Of a stretch of 64,000 bases of DNA, positions 33,089 through 43,080 are shown piece by piece. Below the pieces are notes generated by a model that saw nothing but the letters and a program-made list of their open reading frames with translations, had not been told where the DNA came from and searched no databases. The first letter of the stretch is position 1; each line of letters starts with the position of its first letter. Position numbers and translations under genes: made by a program. The DNA is from Bog-473 sp035551835 (lineage in GTDB: Bacteria > Actinomycetota > Acidimicrobiia > Acidimicrobiales > RAAP-2). Location: NCBI GenBank assembly GCA_035551835.1, contig DASZMN010000105.1, forward strand, positions 1-64,000, in the 5' to 3' direction.

Positions 33089-33600
33089 TCAGTGCCACAA
33101 TCTCGGCCGTGCACGAATCGTCCGACATCGGCCCCGACACCGCCATGGCCGGCGCCGCCGCCGGGTGGGCGGTCAGCCAGCTGATCTACACCTACGCGGA
33201 ACGCATCGACGAGGGTGACTTTGCGAGGGTGGCCGAGCTGTTCGAGCACGCCACACTCACTTTCGAGGGCTTCGGCGACGCCGTGACTGGTCGTGAGGCC
33301 ATAGAGAAGCTCTACACGCGCAGCACCCGGCGCTACGAGGACGGTACGCCGCACACCAAGCACGTGATGACCAACGTGCTGGTGGACGTCGATGACGACG
33401 GCCAGAGCGCGGCCAGCCGCTCGTACTTCACCGTCTTGCAGGCCGTGCCCGGTGAGCTGGCGCTCCAGCCGGTCATCGCCGGCCGCTACCGCCACACCTA
33501 TCGTCGGGTGGACACGCACTGGCGCGTCGAGACGATGCACGTCATGATCGACCTGGTGGGAGATCTCGGACATCACATGCTGTTCGACCTGGCGCCATGA
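33085..33600 (+). CDS. SnoaL/NTF2-like protein
   Basis: NTF2-fold protein of 171 residues of the SnoaL_4 type: VSQLIYTYAERIDEGDFARVAELFEHATLTF, YTRSTRRYEDGTPHTKHVMTNV and RYRHTYRRVDTHWRVETMH. Such proteins include bile-acid or aromatic-ring dioxygenase small subunits and isomerases; no function is assigned. The ATG at 33085 overlaps the amine oxidase stop (ATGA); alternative starts are GTG 33109 and ATG 33145. Its own stop overlaps the next gene's start. Confidence 0.7.
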   Translation: MISATISAVHESSDIGPDTAMAGAAAGWAVSQLIYTYAERIDEGDFARVAELFEHATLTFEGFGDAVTGREAIEKLYTRSTRRYEDGTPHTKHVMTNVLVDVDDDGQSAASRSYFTVLQAVPGELALQPVIAGRYRHTYRRVDTHWRVETMHVMIDLVGDLGHHMLFDLAP

Positions 33601-34088
33601 GGCTCTCGCTGACCTACGAATGGGACTGCAGCCCCGAGGAATTCTGGGCGCTCTACTTCGACCCGGACTTCACGGTCCGCATGCACCTCGAGGCTCTCGG
33701 GTCCACCTCCGCCGAGGTGGTGTCGCAGGAGGGCGACCTGACCAGCGGGTTGGTGCGGACGATCCGTTACGGCCAGCGCCCGAACATGCCGGGACCCGTG
33801 CGCAAGATCTTCGGGGACGAGGTCGTGACCACCGAGGTCAGCTCCTTCGACCCCGCCGCCTCGACTTCGACCTTCACGATGACGCCCGGGACCATGGCCG
33901 ACAAGACGCAGATTGAGGGCGCCATCGCGTTGGCGTTGGAGGACGGCACGACCCTCGAGACATTCTCGCTGGACGCACGCGTCAAGATCTTCGGCGCCGG
34001 CCCCATCGTGGAGCGCTTCATTGAGCACCAGGCCCGCGACATGCAGGGCAAGTCGGTCGAGTTCATGCGCGCCCGGCTCGGGGGCTGA
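33597..34088 (+). CDS. DUF2505 family protein (START/SRPBCC-like)
   Basis: 163-residue protein of the actinobacterial DUF2505 group, predicted to have a lipid-binding START-like fold (MRLSLTYEWDCSPEEFWALYFD opening; GAGPIVERFIEHQARDMQGKSVEFM C-terminal helix). Function unknown. It is the last gene of the rightward run from 29687, coupled to the SnoaL-like gene by ATGA, and its 3' end overlaps the convergent cobQ gene by 26 bases. Confidence 0.75.
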   Translation: MRLSLTYEWDCSPEEFWALYFDPDFTVRMHLEALGSTSAEVVSQEGDLTSGLVRTIRYGQRPNMPGPVRKIFGDEVVTTEVSSFDPAASTSTFTMTPGTMADKTQIEGAIALALEDGTTLETFSLDARVKIFGAGPIVERFIEHQARDMQGKSVEFMRARLGG

Positions 34089-35646
34089 GCGCACCCGTCT
34101 CGATCAGCCGCCAGATCTGGTCCAGGTCGAGCTGTGCTTCGCACGCGTCGGCGATCCGGTCGATCTGCTCTTCGCGGGCCAATGAGTAGTCGAGCCCCGA
34201 GGGCTGGCGGACCCGGCCCCGGCGACGGGCCACCGCGGCGAGGAACCAGGAACGAAAGGCGTCGTTCTCGAACAATCCGTGCAGCGTGGTGCCGAGGATG
34301 GCGCCGGACTCCGCACTGGCACTGACGGCCTCGCCCGACGTGTCGGTGTGCGAGCCGGCGGCGTCGAACCACGATGAATACGACGGGCCCGGATGCATCC
34401 GCCCGTGGCGGATCTCGTAGCCGCGGAGCGACAGGGCGTCGGGCATGACGGTCGCCGTGGCGGTTGAGAGTCGGGTGAGCTTCTCGACCTCGAACACCGT
34501 GCGGACGGGCAGCCAGCCGAGTCCGGACGATTGGGCGGCCGAGGACTCGACGGCGTGCGGGTCGTCGATGCGCTCTCCCATCATCTGGTAGCCCCCGCAG
34601 AGGCCGAGCAGCACCGGCGGTGTGGGAGACGACGATCGAAGCCTCGCCCCGATGGCGGCCGCGAGACCGTTGGCGCGAAGCCAACGCAGGTCGTCGACGG
34701 TGGCGCGGGTGCCGGGGATGACGATGAGATCGGGGTCGCCGAGCGAGTCGGGGGTGGCCACCCAGCGCACGTGCACGCCGGGCTCCATCGTCAGCGGGTC
34801 CAGGTCGGTGAAGTTGGCCAGCCGGGGGAGGCGGATGACCGCCACGTCGAGTCCGGCGGTTGCGGGCGGCCGCGGCCCGGAGGGACGGCCGACCTGGTCG
34901 AGCACGAGCGAGTCCTCCGCGTCGAGCGCGAGGTGGCCGAGGTGGGGCAGCACGCCGAAGGTCGGCACGCCGCAACGGTTCTCGAGCTCGGCGGTGGCGC
35001 CACCGAGCAGCGAGCGGTCGCCGCGGAACCGGTTGATGACGAAGCCGCGGATGAGGGCGGCGAGATCGGTAGGGAGGAGGGCGACCGTGCCGTAGAGGTG
35101 CGCGAAGACGCCACCGCGCTCGATGTCGCCGACCAGGACGGCGGGGATGCCGGCGCGGCGGGCCAGGCCGAGGTTGACGAGGTCGTGGTCGAGCAGGTTG
35201 ATCTCGGCCGGGCTGCCGGCGCCCTCGCACACGACGACGTCGTAGCGGGTGCGGAGGTCGGCGAGGGCGCTGTCGACGACATCGACGAGCCGGCCCTTGG
35301 TGTCGTGGTAGGTGACGGCGTCCTCGACGCCGGTGGGACGGCCCAGCACGACGACCTGCGAGGCGCGCTCGCTCGTCGGCTTGAGGAGGACCGGGTTCAT
35401 GGCGACCTCGGGCTCGGCGCGGGCGGCGACGGCCTGGAGCCACTGGGCCCGGCCCATCTCGCCACCCTCGGCGGTGACCATGGCGTTCAACGACATGTTC
35501 TGCCCCTTGAACGGGGCGACCCTCAGGCCACGGCGGGCCAGGAGCCGGCAGAGCCCGGTGACGACCGTGGACTTGCCCGCGTCCGACGACGTGCCGCACA
35601 CCATGAGGGCGCCATGACGGGGTGCGGCCGCGGCGGTTGCGGGCAT
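34063..35646 (-). CDS. cobQ: cobyric acid synthase
   Basis: Amidates adenosylcobyrinic acid a,c-diamide at four positions in cobalamin synthesis. The 527 residues have the BioD-like ATP domain (LMVCGTSSDAGKSTVVTGLCR, FKGQNMSLNAMVT, VVVCEGAGSPAEINL) and a C-terminal class I glutaminase domain with nucleophile Cys in VLLGLCGGYQMMG and His in TTLHGLFEND. It is full length but stands alone, without other cob genes in the window. Start ATG 35646 has TAGAAC 7 nt upstream and no clear ribosome-binding site. The 163-bp spacer to the permease gene holds several small hairpins but no recognised cobalamin riboswitch. Confidence 0.93.
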   Translation of the reverse strand: MPATAAAAPRHGALMVCGTSSDAGKSTVVTGLCRLLARRGLRVAPFKGQNMSLNAMVTAEGGEMGRAQWLQAVAARAEPEVAMNPVLLKPTSERASQVVVLGRPTGVEDAVTYHDTKGRLVDVVDSALADLRTRYDVVVCEGAGSPAEINLLDHDLVNLGLARRAGIPAVLVGDIERGGVFAHLYGTVALLPTDLAALIRGFVINRFRGDRSLLGGATAELENRCGVPTFGVLPHLGHLALDAEDSLVLDQVGRPSGPRPPATAGLDVAVIRLPRLANFTDLDPLTMEPGVHVRWVATPDSLGDPDLIVIPGTRATVDDLRWLRANGLAAAIGARLRSSSPTPPVLLGLCGGYQMMGERIDDPHAVESSAAQSSGLGWLPVRTVFEVEKLTRLSTATATVMPDALSLRGYEIRHGRMHPGPSYSSWFDAAGSHTDTSGEAVSASAESGAILGTTLHGLFENDAFRSWFLAAVARRRGRVRQPSGLDYSLAREEQIDRIADACEAQLDLDQIWRLIETGALSPRAGRA

Positions 35647-35809
35647 GGGCGGTGTTCTACTCGTTGGCGGGGGGCGAGCGCCCACCGAACCTGACCCGGT
35701 GGTGTGCCGACACCAGGCCGTGGGTACTGCAGGGGCAGCGGCCATCCCTCGGTCGCCCTGGCGTGGCGTCCATGATGGCGCACGAGACGCGACAAGGGAG
35801 GTAGCGGCG

Positions 35810-37324
35810 GTGACGGTCACCGAGGACTTCGCGGGAGAGCTGGCGATCATCCACGACCCCGAGTCCAAAGAGGCGTTCCACGTCGAGCAGCACGGGATCG
35901 ACTTCATCCCCGAGAGCGAGCGCTGGGCGACGCCGAAGGACGTGTTCGGCATGTGGGCCGGGGCGAGCGTGCAGATCGAGTACTTCATCTACGGCGCCAT
36001 CCTGATGACGTTCGGGCTCACCTTCGCCCAGGTCGTCGTCATCATCGTGCTGGGCAACCTGTCCTACTTCTTGTTGGGGTTGTGCTCGCTGCAGGGCCCC
36101 AACGCCGGGACGACCGTCTTCGGGATCAACCGGGCTCCGTTCGGCCCGAATGGCGGACGGCCCATTTCGTTCTTCAACTGGATCACGCAGATCGGCTTCG
36201 AGGTGGAGGGCCTGATCCTGATCGTCGGCGCAGGGCTGGTGTTGATGATCAAGTCCGGCTACCTGCCGGGCGACCCGGCGAAGGTGGTCCTGGTGATCGT
36301 GGCCGTGCTGATCCAGGGGATCCTCCCCTTCTTCGGCCACGCGGCCATCGTGAAGACGCTGCGCCTCTTGGTGCTGCCCTTCGTGGTGCTCTTCGCCGTC
36401 CTGCTCGCCTTTTCGATCCCGCACGCCAACCTCCACGTGGTCAGGACGAGCGGCGACTGGCAGAGCTTCACCGAGGCGCTGGCCTTCACGATCGCGCTGG
36501 CGGGCCTCGGCTGGACCGAGAACGGCAACGACTACACGCGCTACTGCCCGACCAACGCCTCCAAGAAGGGGATCGTCGGGTGGGTGTTCCTCGGCACGGC
36601 CGTGCCCGAGATCCTCATCATGACCTTGGGCGCCGTGGTCGGGACGTTCGTCCTCAAGATCGGAACCGGTTCCGGCGGCCTGTTGCCGTTCGCCCACACG
36701 AATGCCATCCCGTCGTGGTTCGTCGTGGTGTTCCTGGTGTTCGCCATTGTGCAGCTCTTCGGGATCAACAGCCTCGACATGTACTCCTCGGGCGTGACGC
36801 TGCAGGCCATCGGCGCACCGGTGAGGCGCTACCAGGCGGTGCTGATCGACTGCGTGATCGCCTTCGGCGTGACGATGTACGCGATCTTCAGCTCCTCCTT
36901 CACCCAGTACCTTTCGGACTTCGTCGACATCGTCATCATCTGGATCGCGCCATGGAGCGCGATCTTCCTCGTCGACTGGGCCCTCCGCCGCTTTCGCTAC
37001 GTGCCGAGCGAGTTGCAGAAGACCGGGCGCGACTCGCTCTACTGGCGCCGGGGCGGCATCCACTGGCCGGCGTGGGTCGCCCAGCTGGTCGGGATGTTCG
37101 CCGCCATCTCGGGCCTGTCCGCCACCTTCCACCTGCCCGAGGGGCTCAACTTGTTGACGTCCCACACCCGTGACTCGTTCGGGTTCGGCGCCGACTTCAG
37201 CGTGTTCCTCGGGATGGGCGTGGGTGGCCTCGTCTACGGGGTGCTCGCCTGGCGAGGCGTTCGTGGTCGCGAGGCGGACGCGCAGGACAGCCTGCTACGG
37301 GCAGAAGGACTGCTGACCGCCTGA
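35810..37324 (+). CDS. NCS1-family nucleobase:cation symporter
   Basis: Membrane permease of 504 residues with about 12 hydrophobic segments, beginning near residue 45 (GMWAGASVQIEYFIYGAILM). It matches the purine-cytosine permease family (FGINRAPFGPNGGRP, GLGWTENGNDYTRYCPTNASKK, FGINSLDMYSSGVTLQAIG). Likely substrates are purines, cytosine, allantoin or thiamine-related pyrimidines; which one cannot be read. GTG start at 35810 with an AGGGAGG ribosome-binding site. The convergent neighbour is a phosphoribosyltransferase, which would fit uptake followed by salvage of a nucleobase. Confidence 0.87.
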   Translation: MTVTEDFAGELAIIHDPESKEAFHVEQHGIDFIPESERWATPKDVFGMWAGASVQIEYFIYGAILMTFGLTFAQVVVIIVLGNLSYFLLGLCSLQGPNAGTTVFGINRAPFGPNGGRPISFFNWITQIGFEVEGLILIVGAGLVLMIKSGYLPGDPAKVVLVIVAVLIQGILPFFGHAAIVKTLRLLVLPFVVLFAVLLAFSIPHANLHVVRTSGDWQSFTEALAFTIALAGLGWTENGNDYTRYCPTNASKKGIVGWVFLGTAVPEILIMTLGAVVGTFVLKIGTGSGGLLPFAHTNAIPSWFVVVFLVFAIVQLFGINSLDMYSSGVTLQAIGAPVRRYQAVLIDCVIAFGVTMYAIFSSSFTQYLSDFVDIVIIWIAPWSAIFLVDWALRRFRYVPSELQKTGRDSLYWRRGGIHWPAWVAQLVGMFAAISGLSATFHLPEGLNLLTSHTRDSFGFGADFSVFLGMGVGGLVYGVLAWRGVRGREADAQDSLLRAEGLLTA

Positions 37325-37329
37325 GTCAG

Positions 37330-37944
37330 TCAGTCCCAGTCCTCGACCAGGCCGCCGTGGCCGTCGGGGTGGAACAACGGCATGGCGCCGAGGGTGCGCA
37401 CCAGCGCGGCGTCCTCGCCGAGGGCGCGCTTCCATCCGCCGCCCTCGGTCATGAGGGTGCCGATGACCACGGGCGTCGCCTCCATGCGCCGGACCAGGCG
37501 CAGGGCCGAAGACAACGAGGCGCCGGTCGAGATGACGTCGTCGACGACGGCGACCCGGCGGCCGCGGACGGCGTCCACCCGGGCCGGGTCCATGCGCAGC
37601 CGCTGGGGCTTGTCCGTCGTGATGGAGTAGACGGGCTCCGACCACGTCTCGCCCAGGTGGATCTTCGGGGTCTTGTGCAGGATGACGTAGTCGTCGAGGC
37701 CGAGGGCGCGGCTGGCCTCGATGGCCAACGGGATCCCCATCGTCGCCACCGAGACGACGATGTCGGGTTCGGCCGGGCGCATCATCTCGGCGAGCTCGCG
37801 CCCGGCCGTCTCGGCGAACTTCACCCCCATGTCGACGCAGATGAGGAGCGCGATCGTCAGCTCGTCGGACAGGGCCACGAGCGGAAGCTCCACGGTCTGG
37901 CTCCCGACCGTGGTCGTGTAGGTACGAGCGGCGGTCGTCGTCAT
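37330..37944 (-). CDS. phosphoribosyltransferase (adenine/xanthine PRT-like)
   Basis: Type I phosphoribosyltransferase of 204 residues. The PRPP loop is VAVVDDVISTGASLSSA (about residues 132-148), and DIVVSVATMGIPLAIEASRALG forms the flexible-loop side. The arrangement resembles adenine/xanthine PRTs and PurR-like PRT domains. Start ATG 37944, with TATGCT 11 nt upstream as a possible -10. It diverges from cydD and converges with the nucleobase permease, five bases apart. Confidence 0.83.
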   Translation of the reverse strand: MTTTAARTYTTTVGSQTVELPLVALSDELTIALLICVDMGVKFAETAGRELAEMMRPAEPDIVVSVATMGIPLAIEASRALGLDDYVILHKTPKIHLGETWSEPVYSITTDKPQRLRMDPARVDAVRGRRVAVVDDVISTGASLSSALRLVRRMEATPVVIGTLMTEGGGWKRALGEDAALVRTLGAMPLFHPDGHGGLVEDWD

Positions 37945-38054
37945 GGCTCTCGAGGAGCATACGTCCGCTGCCCCTGCCGGCGGCCGCCTGGACGCAACAC
38001 AGTGGCGCGGAGGGGAGCGACCCTGTAAAAACTCGGGCGGGGAAAGGGGCGCTC

Positions 38055-39797
38055 TTGGACGGTGAGCCGAGGTTGACGAAACGCTCATCTCCCTTCGCCG
38101 CAGCGGGCTCGACGGCACGCTCGTCCGGTCCGTTCGATCCGCGCCTTCTGCACTACGCGCGGGCGACGCGGGCGTACCTGATCCTGTCGGTCGCCGTCGG
38201 CGGGGCGGCCGCGTTCGGAATCATCGCGCAGGCCTGGTTGATCGCGACCATCGTCGACGACGCCTTCATCGAGCACCGGGGGATCGCCTCGCTGCGCGCA
38301 CCCGTCGTGGCGCTGCTCGCCGTGGTGGTCGCGCGATCCCTCCTCGCCTGGGCGGGCGAGCGCGCCGCCTTCCGGGCCTCGGCGTCGGCCAAGTCGGACC
38401 TGCGCCGCGCCGCCACCGAGCGGGCCGCCGCACTCGGGCCGGCCGGGCTCGACGGGCGCGACACCGGCCAGCTGACGGTCCTGCTGACGTCGGGCATCGA
38501 CGCCCTCGACGGCTACTTCTCCCGCTACCTGCCCCAGGTCTTTCTGGCCGTCATCGTCCCGGTGGCGATCATCGGCGTCGTGGCCGGGGCGGACTGGGTC
38601 GGCGCCGTCCTGATCGCGGTCAGCGTCCCGCTGATCCCGATCTTCATGGCGCTGGTCGGTGCGACCACCCGGGACCGCACGGCGAAGCGGATGCGGGCGC
38701 TTCACAAGCTGGCCGGACACTTCCTCGACGTCGTGGCCGGGCTCCCCACCCTCAAGGTGTTCGGCCGTGCCAAGGCGCAGGCCCGCTCCATCGCCGACGT
38801 CACGGACCGCTATCGCTCGGCGACCATGGCGACCCTCCGGCTGACCTTCCTCTCGTCGCTCGTGCTCGAGCTCCTGGCCACCGTGTCGGTCGCCCTGGTG
38901 GCGGTGGCGGTGGGGCTCCGGCTGCTCGGCGGCAGCATGGGGTTCCACGACGCGCTGTTCGTGCTGGTGCTCGCACCGGAGGCGTACCTGCCGCTGCGCA
39001 CCCTCGGCACGCACTTTCACGCCAGCGCGGACGGGATGAAATCGGCGGAGGAGCTCTTCGAACTGATCGAGACGCCGGACGTGGGCCCGAACGGCGGACG
39101 CGTGCGTGCCGCCGGACACGGCCTGCTCATTCGGGGCCTGGAGCTCACCTATCCGGGGCGGCGGATCCCCGCCCTGCACGACGTGGAGCTCGTGGTCGAA
39201 CCCGGGGAGACGGTCGCGCTGACCGGCCCGAGCGGGTGCGGCAAGTCCACCCTGCTCTCCGTGGTCCTCGGGCTGCGCCGCCCCGACGCTGGGATCGTCC
39301 GGTTCGGGGGCGTCGACCTGGCCGACGTCGACCTCGACGACTGGCGGGACCACCTGGCCTGGGTGCCGCAACGACCGCACCTCTTCGCCCGCACCGTGGC
39401 GGAGAACATCCGGCTCGGTCGGCCCGACGCGAGCGACGCGCACGTGGCGGCCGCCCTCGACGCGGCGGGCCTGACCGAGGTCGTGCGGCGGCTCCCCTAC
39501 GGGGTCGAGACCCGGCTCGGCGAAGGTGGGGCCGGGCTCTCGACGGGCGAGCGCCAGCGCCTCGCGCTGGCCCGCGCCTTCGTGCGGAACGCGCCGCTGC
39601 TCTTGCTGGACGAGCCGACGGCGAGCCTCGACAACGAGACCCAGGCGGACGTCCTCGCCGCCGTTCGTGAATTGCTCAGCGGCCGGACCGCGTTGGTCGT
39701 GGCGCACCGCCCCGCGTTGGCCGCGCTGGCCGACCGGGTGGTCGAGCTGCCGCCGGCGCTCGTGCCCGCCGACAACGGCGGACTGGCCCTCCCGTGA
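38055..39797 (+). CDS. cydD: thiol reductant ABC exporter subunit CydD
   Basis: Half of the CydDC heterodimeric ABC exporter needed to assemble cytochrome bd. The 580 residues have six transmembrane segments (about 35-330) and a nucleotide-binding domain with Walker A GPSGCGKST near 391, signature LSTGERQRLALARAF, and Walker B LLLLDEPTAS. Start is uncertain: TTG 38055 has GGAAAGGGG five bases upstream; TTG 38073 is an alternative. It is the first gene of cydDCAB, with CydC starting inside its stop (GTGA). Confidence 0.9.
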   Translation: MDGEPRLTKRSSPFAAAGSTARSSGPFDPRLLHYARATRAYLILSVAVGGAAAFGIIAQAWLIATIVDDAFIEHRGIASLRAPVVALLAVVVARSLLAWAGERAAFRASASAKSDLRRAATERAAALGPAGLDGRDTGQLTVLLTSGIDALDGYFSRYLPQVFLAVIVPVAIIGVVAGADWVGAVLIAVSVPLIPIFMALVGATTRDRTAKRMRALHKLAGHFLDVVAGLPTLKVFGRAKAQARSIADVTDRYRSATMATLRLTFLSSLVLELLATVSVALVAVAVGLRLLGGSMGFHDALFVLVLAPEAYLPLRTLGTHFHASADGMKSAEELFELIETPDVGPNGGRVRAAGHGLLIRGLELTYPGRRIPALHDVELVVEPGETVALTGPSGCGKSTLLSVVLGLRRPDAGIVRFGGVDLADVDLDDWRDHLAWVPQRPHLFARTVAENIRLGRPDASDAHVAAALDAAGLTEVVRRLPYGVETRLGEGGAGLSTGERQRLALARAFVRNAPLLLLDEPTASLDNETQADVLAAVRELLSGRTALVVAHRPALAALADRVVELPPALVPADNGGLALP

Positions 39798-41650
39798 GCG
39801 ACCACCCGGCGGGCACGCTGCGCACGCTGGCGATCGCGCGCCCGGCGCGGCGCCGGCTCACGCACGCCTCGGTGCTCGGCGCGGGCGCCATCGGGGCGTC
39901 GATCGCCCTGATGGCCACGTCGGCCTGGCTGATCTCGCGGGCGGCCCAACACCCGGCCGAGGCCTCGCTGACGCTCGCCATCGTCGGCGTCCAGTTCTTC
40001 GGGCTCTCACGGGGCTTCCTGCGCTACGGCGAGCGGTTGGTGGGGCACGACGCGGCGCTGCGAGTGCTGGCCGACCTGCGCGTCCGCGTCTATGAGCGCC
40101 TCGAGGCGGTCGCGCCGGCCGGACTCCCCCTCTTCCGGCGCGGCGACCTGGTGGCGCGGGTCGTCAATGACGTGGACTCTCTCCAGGACGTCGTGCTGCG
40201 GGTGATCGAGCCCTTTGCCGTCGCCACCCTCGTGGGGATCGCCACGGTCGGCGCCATGTGGTGGATCCTTCCCCAAGCCGGTCTCGTCCTGCTCGTCGCG
40301 TTGGCGCTCTCCGCCATCGTCGTGCCGTGGCTGACCGGCCGCCTGGCGACGCGCGAAGAAGCCAAACAGGCGACGGTCCGCGGTGAGCTGGCGGCGGAGG
40401 TCGTCGATCTGCTCGACGGCGCACCCGAACTCGTCGTGATGGGGGGGGCCGAAGCCCAGCTCGGTCGCATCGCCCGGGCCGACGGACGCCTGCGTGCCCT
40501 GTCCCGGCGGGCCGCGGGGACGGCGGGAATCGGGCTCGCGCTGACGACCGGGCTCGCCGGCCTGGCCTGTTGGGGCGCGCTGACCCTCGGCGTGCGCGCC
40601 ACCCACGAGGGGTCGCTCAACGGCGCCCTCCTCGCAGTCTTGGCGCTCGTCCCGCTGGCCGCGGTCGAGCTCGTCTCTCCGCTGCCCGGCGCGACACAGG
40701 CCCTGCAGCGCTCCCGGGTCGCGGCGGGAAGGGTCTTCGCCGCCATGGAAGCGTCGACCGCCGTCAGCGACCCCCCTCGTCCGGTGCCGCTCGAGGCGGG
40801 ACCCCACACGCTGGCCGTCCACGCGGTATGGGCCTCGTATCCGGGCGCCGGGTGCGCCGCGCTGCGCGGGGTCGACCTGTCGTTGCGGCCGGGTCGTCGG
40901 GTCGCGTTGGTCGGGTCGAGCGGGGCGGGCAAGTCGACCCTGGCAGACGTGCTCGTCCGCTTCCTGCCCGCCCACTCCGGCGAAGTCACGCTCGACGGCG
41001 TGCCGTTGGAGCGCTTCGCCGCGGACGACGTTCGGCGGGTCGTCGGGCTCGTCGAGCAGCGACCGCACCTCTTCGAGACCACCTTGGCCGCGAACCTTCG
41101 GATCGGACGCCGGTCGGCCGCCGACGCCGAGTTGGCGCAGGTCCTCGATCGGGTCGGGCTGGGGCCCTGGCTGGACGGCCTGCCCGACGGCCTGTTGACG
41201 GAGGTCGGCCCGATGGGGACGCGGCTCTCGGGCGGCCAGCGCCAACGGGTCGCCGTCGCACGGGCGCTGCTGGCCGACTTTCCCATCCTCGTGCTCGACG
41301 AGCCGGCGGAGCACCTCGAGCCGGCGGCGGCCGACGCCCTCACGGCCGATCTGCTCGACGTGACCGAGGGTCGCGCCGCGCTCCTCATCACCCACCGGCT
41401 GTCGGGCCTCAACCGGATAGACGAGATCGTCGTCCTCGAACGCGGCTCGGTGGTCGAGCGGGGCACGCACGCCGCCCTCTTGGCGGCAGGCGGTCGCTAC
41501 GCGGCGTCGTGGTGGGAGGAGCGGATGGGTGACCGGCCGGCCTACCCGACGCCGCGGGCGACCTCACGACCCGAGACCATCGAGTCGACCCCATCCACAC
41601 CGTCCACACCGTCCAGCCCGTCGAACAACGAAGGAGGCGAGACACGATGA
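39794..41650 (+). CDS. cydC: thiol reductant ABC exporter subunit CydC
   Basis: Partner of CydD, 618 residues: transmembrane domain (ASVLGAGAIGASIALMATSAWLI opening) and nucleotide-binding domain with Walker A GSSGAGKST near 374, signature RLSGGQRQRVAVARAL, Walker B ILVLDEPAEHLEP. The C-terminus carries a low-complexity tail (ESTPSTPSTPSSPSNN) made by short CCACACCGT-type repeats. The tail's last codons double as the ribosome-binding site of cydA (AAGGAGG), and the stop overlaps the cydA start. Confidence 0.92.
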   Translation: MSDHPAGTLRTLAIARPARRRLTHASVLGAGAIGASIALMATSAWLISRAAQHPAEASLTLAIVGVQFFGLSRGFLRYGERLVGHDAALRVLADLRVRVYERLEAVAPAGLPLFRRGDLVARVVNDVDSLQDVVLRVIEPFAVATLVGIATVGAMWWILPQAGLVLLVALALSAIVVPWLTGRLATREEAKQATVRGELAAEVVDLLDGAPELVVMGGAEAQLGRIARADGRLRALSRRAAGTAGIGLALTTGLAGLACWGALTLGVRATHEGSLNGALLAVLALVPLAAVELVSPLPGATQALQRSRVAAGRVFAAMEASTAVSDPPRPVPLEAGPHTLAVHAVWASYPGAGCAALRGVDLSLRPGRRVALVGSSGAGKSTLADVLVRFLPAHSGEVTLDGVPLERFAADDVRRVVGLVEQRPHLFETTLAANLRIGRRSAADAELAQVLDRVGLGPWLDGLPDGLLTEVGPMGTRLSGGQRQRVAVARALLADFPILVLDEPAEHLEPAAADALTADLLDVTEGRAALLITHRLSGLNRIDEIVVLERGSVVERGTHAALLAAGGRYAASWWEERMGDRPAYPTPRATSRPETIESTPSTPSTPSSPSNNEGGETR

Positions 41651-43071
41651 GCCTGGACCTGGCCCGCTGGCAGTTCGCCAGCACGAGCATCTACCACTTC
41701 TTGTTCGTGCCGATCACGATCGGCCTGGCCTTCCTCGTGGCGCTGCTCGAGACCGGGTGGTACCGCAACGGGGACGCCACGTACCTCCGATTGGCGCGCT
41801 TCTTCGGAGCGCTCCTCCTCATCAACGTCGCAATCGCCGTCGTCACGGGCCTCATCCAGGAGTTCGAGTTCGGGATGAACTGGTCGGTCTTCTCCCGACT
41901 CGTCGGCAATGTGTTCGGCGGGCCACTGGCCTTCGAGGGGTTGGTCGCCTTCTTCTTGGAATCCACGTTCCTCGGCTTGTGGATCTTCGGCTGGAATCGC
42001 TTGTCGAAGGGGGCTCACCTGGCGTGCATCTGGGTGGTCTCGGCCGGGACGGTCATCTCGGCCGTCTTCATCCTGGCGGCCAACTCCTGGATGCAGCACC
42101 CGGTCGGCTACAAGCTCAACGGTGCCAATCAGCCCGAGCTGACCAACTTCTTCGCGCTCTTCACCAACCCGGTGTTCCTCTGGAGCTTCGTGCACGTGAT
42201 CCTGGCGTCGCTCGTCACCGGGGCGCTGATCATGCTGGGCATCTCGGCCTGGCACCTGCGCCGCCAGACGGAGGTCGACGCGTTCCGCCGCACCGCGGTG
42301 ATCTCGCTCGTCGTGCTCCTCCTGTCGACGCCGATCGCCATGTTCGTGGGCAGCGAGCTCGGGGTCGTCGAGGGGACCTATCAGCCGATGAAGATCGCGG
42401 CCGCCGAGGCGTTGTGGAACACCTGTCCAAGCCACTGCGCGTTCTCCGCCTTCCAGATCGGCGGCGGGAACAACGACCAGACCCCGACCCAGATCATCTT
42501 GATCCCGAGCCTGCTGTCCATCCTCGCCACCAACCACGTCGACGGCGAGGTACAGGGACTCAATCAGCTCAATGCGGAGTACCAGAAGATGTATGGACCG
42601 GGGAACTACGTCCCCAACGTGTTCATCCAGTACTGGTCGATGCGCGTGATGGCGTACCTGGCCACCCTCGTGATGCTCTTCGCCTTGTGGGGGGCCTGGC
42701 TGCTGTACCGGCACCGGCTCGAACGCGCCCGATGGTTCCTGCGCATCGCACCATGGGCGATCGTCGTCCCGTTCCTGATCAACACCGCCGGGTGGATGCT
42801 GACCGAAAACGGACGGCAGCCCTGGATCGTCCAGGGTCTCATGAAGACTGCCCAGGGGGTGTCGACGTCCGTCTCGACAACGGACGTCTGGATCTCGCTC
42901 GTCGTCTTCTACCTCATCTTCATTGCGTTCGGGATCGCCGACACGTGGCTCATGATCCGCTACGGCCGCAAGCCGCTCGATCACGACCCGATCGCCCGGT
43001 TGCTCAGCGAAACCGCCCCATCCGCCGAGGGGGGCCCGTCCGACGAGGACGAGCCCGCGCTCGTCTACTAG
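41647..43071 (+). CDS. cydA: cytochrome bd oxidase subunit I
   Basis: Quinol-oxidising subunit of the high-affinity terminal oxidase in the membrane, 474 residues. The heme b595 ligand is His17 (STSIYHFLFVP), a heme b558 ligand is His183 (WSFVHVILAS), and conserved Glu97 and Glu105 lie in FEGLVAFFLESTF. The quinol loop keeps Lys and Glu in YQPMKIAAAEALW, and GWMLTENGRQPW, the region after the b558 Met, is present. The loop is of the short type usual in Gram-positives. Start ATG 41647 overlaps cydC. Confidence 0.97.
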   Translation: MSLDLARWQFASTSIYHFLFVPITIGLAFLVALLETGWYRNGDATYLRLARFFGALLLINVAIAVVTGLIQEFEFGMNWSVFSRLVGNVFGGPLAFEGLVAFFLESTFLGLWIFGWNRLSKGAHLACIWVVSAGTVISAVFILAANSWMQHPVGYKLNGANQPELTNFFALFTNPVFLWSFVHVILASLVTGALIMLGISAWHLRRQTEVDAFRRTAVISLVVLLLSTPIAMFVGSELGVVEGTYQPMKIAAAEALWNTCPSHCAFSAFQIGGGNNDQTPTQIILIPSLLSILATNHVDGEVQGLNQLNAEYQKMYGPGNYVPNVFIQYWSMRVMAYLATLVMLFALWGAWLLYRHRLERARWFLRIAPWAIVVPFLINTAGWMLTENGRQPWIVQGLMKTAQGVSTSVSTTDVWISLVVFYLIFIAFGIADTWLMIRYGRKPLDHDPIARLLSETAPSAEGGPSDEDEPALVY

Positions 43072-43080
43072 GAGGCCGGC

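Noticed and set aside
35647..35809. Cobalamin or TPP riboswitch between cobQ and the nucleobase permease
   Set aside because: The spacer has hairpins (for example TGGTGT-GCCG-ACACCA at 35700-35715), and the minus strand has a faint resemblance to B12-box segments, but the conserved cores of both classes are missing.
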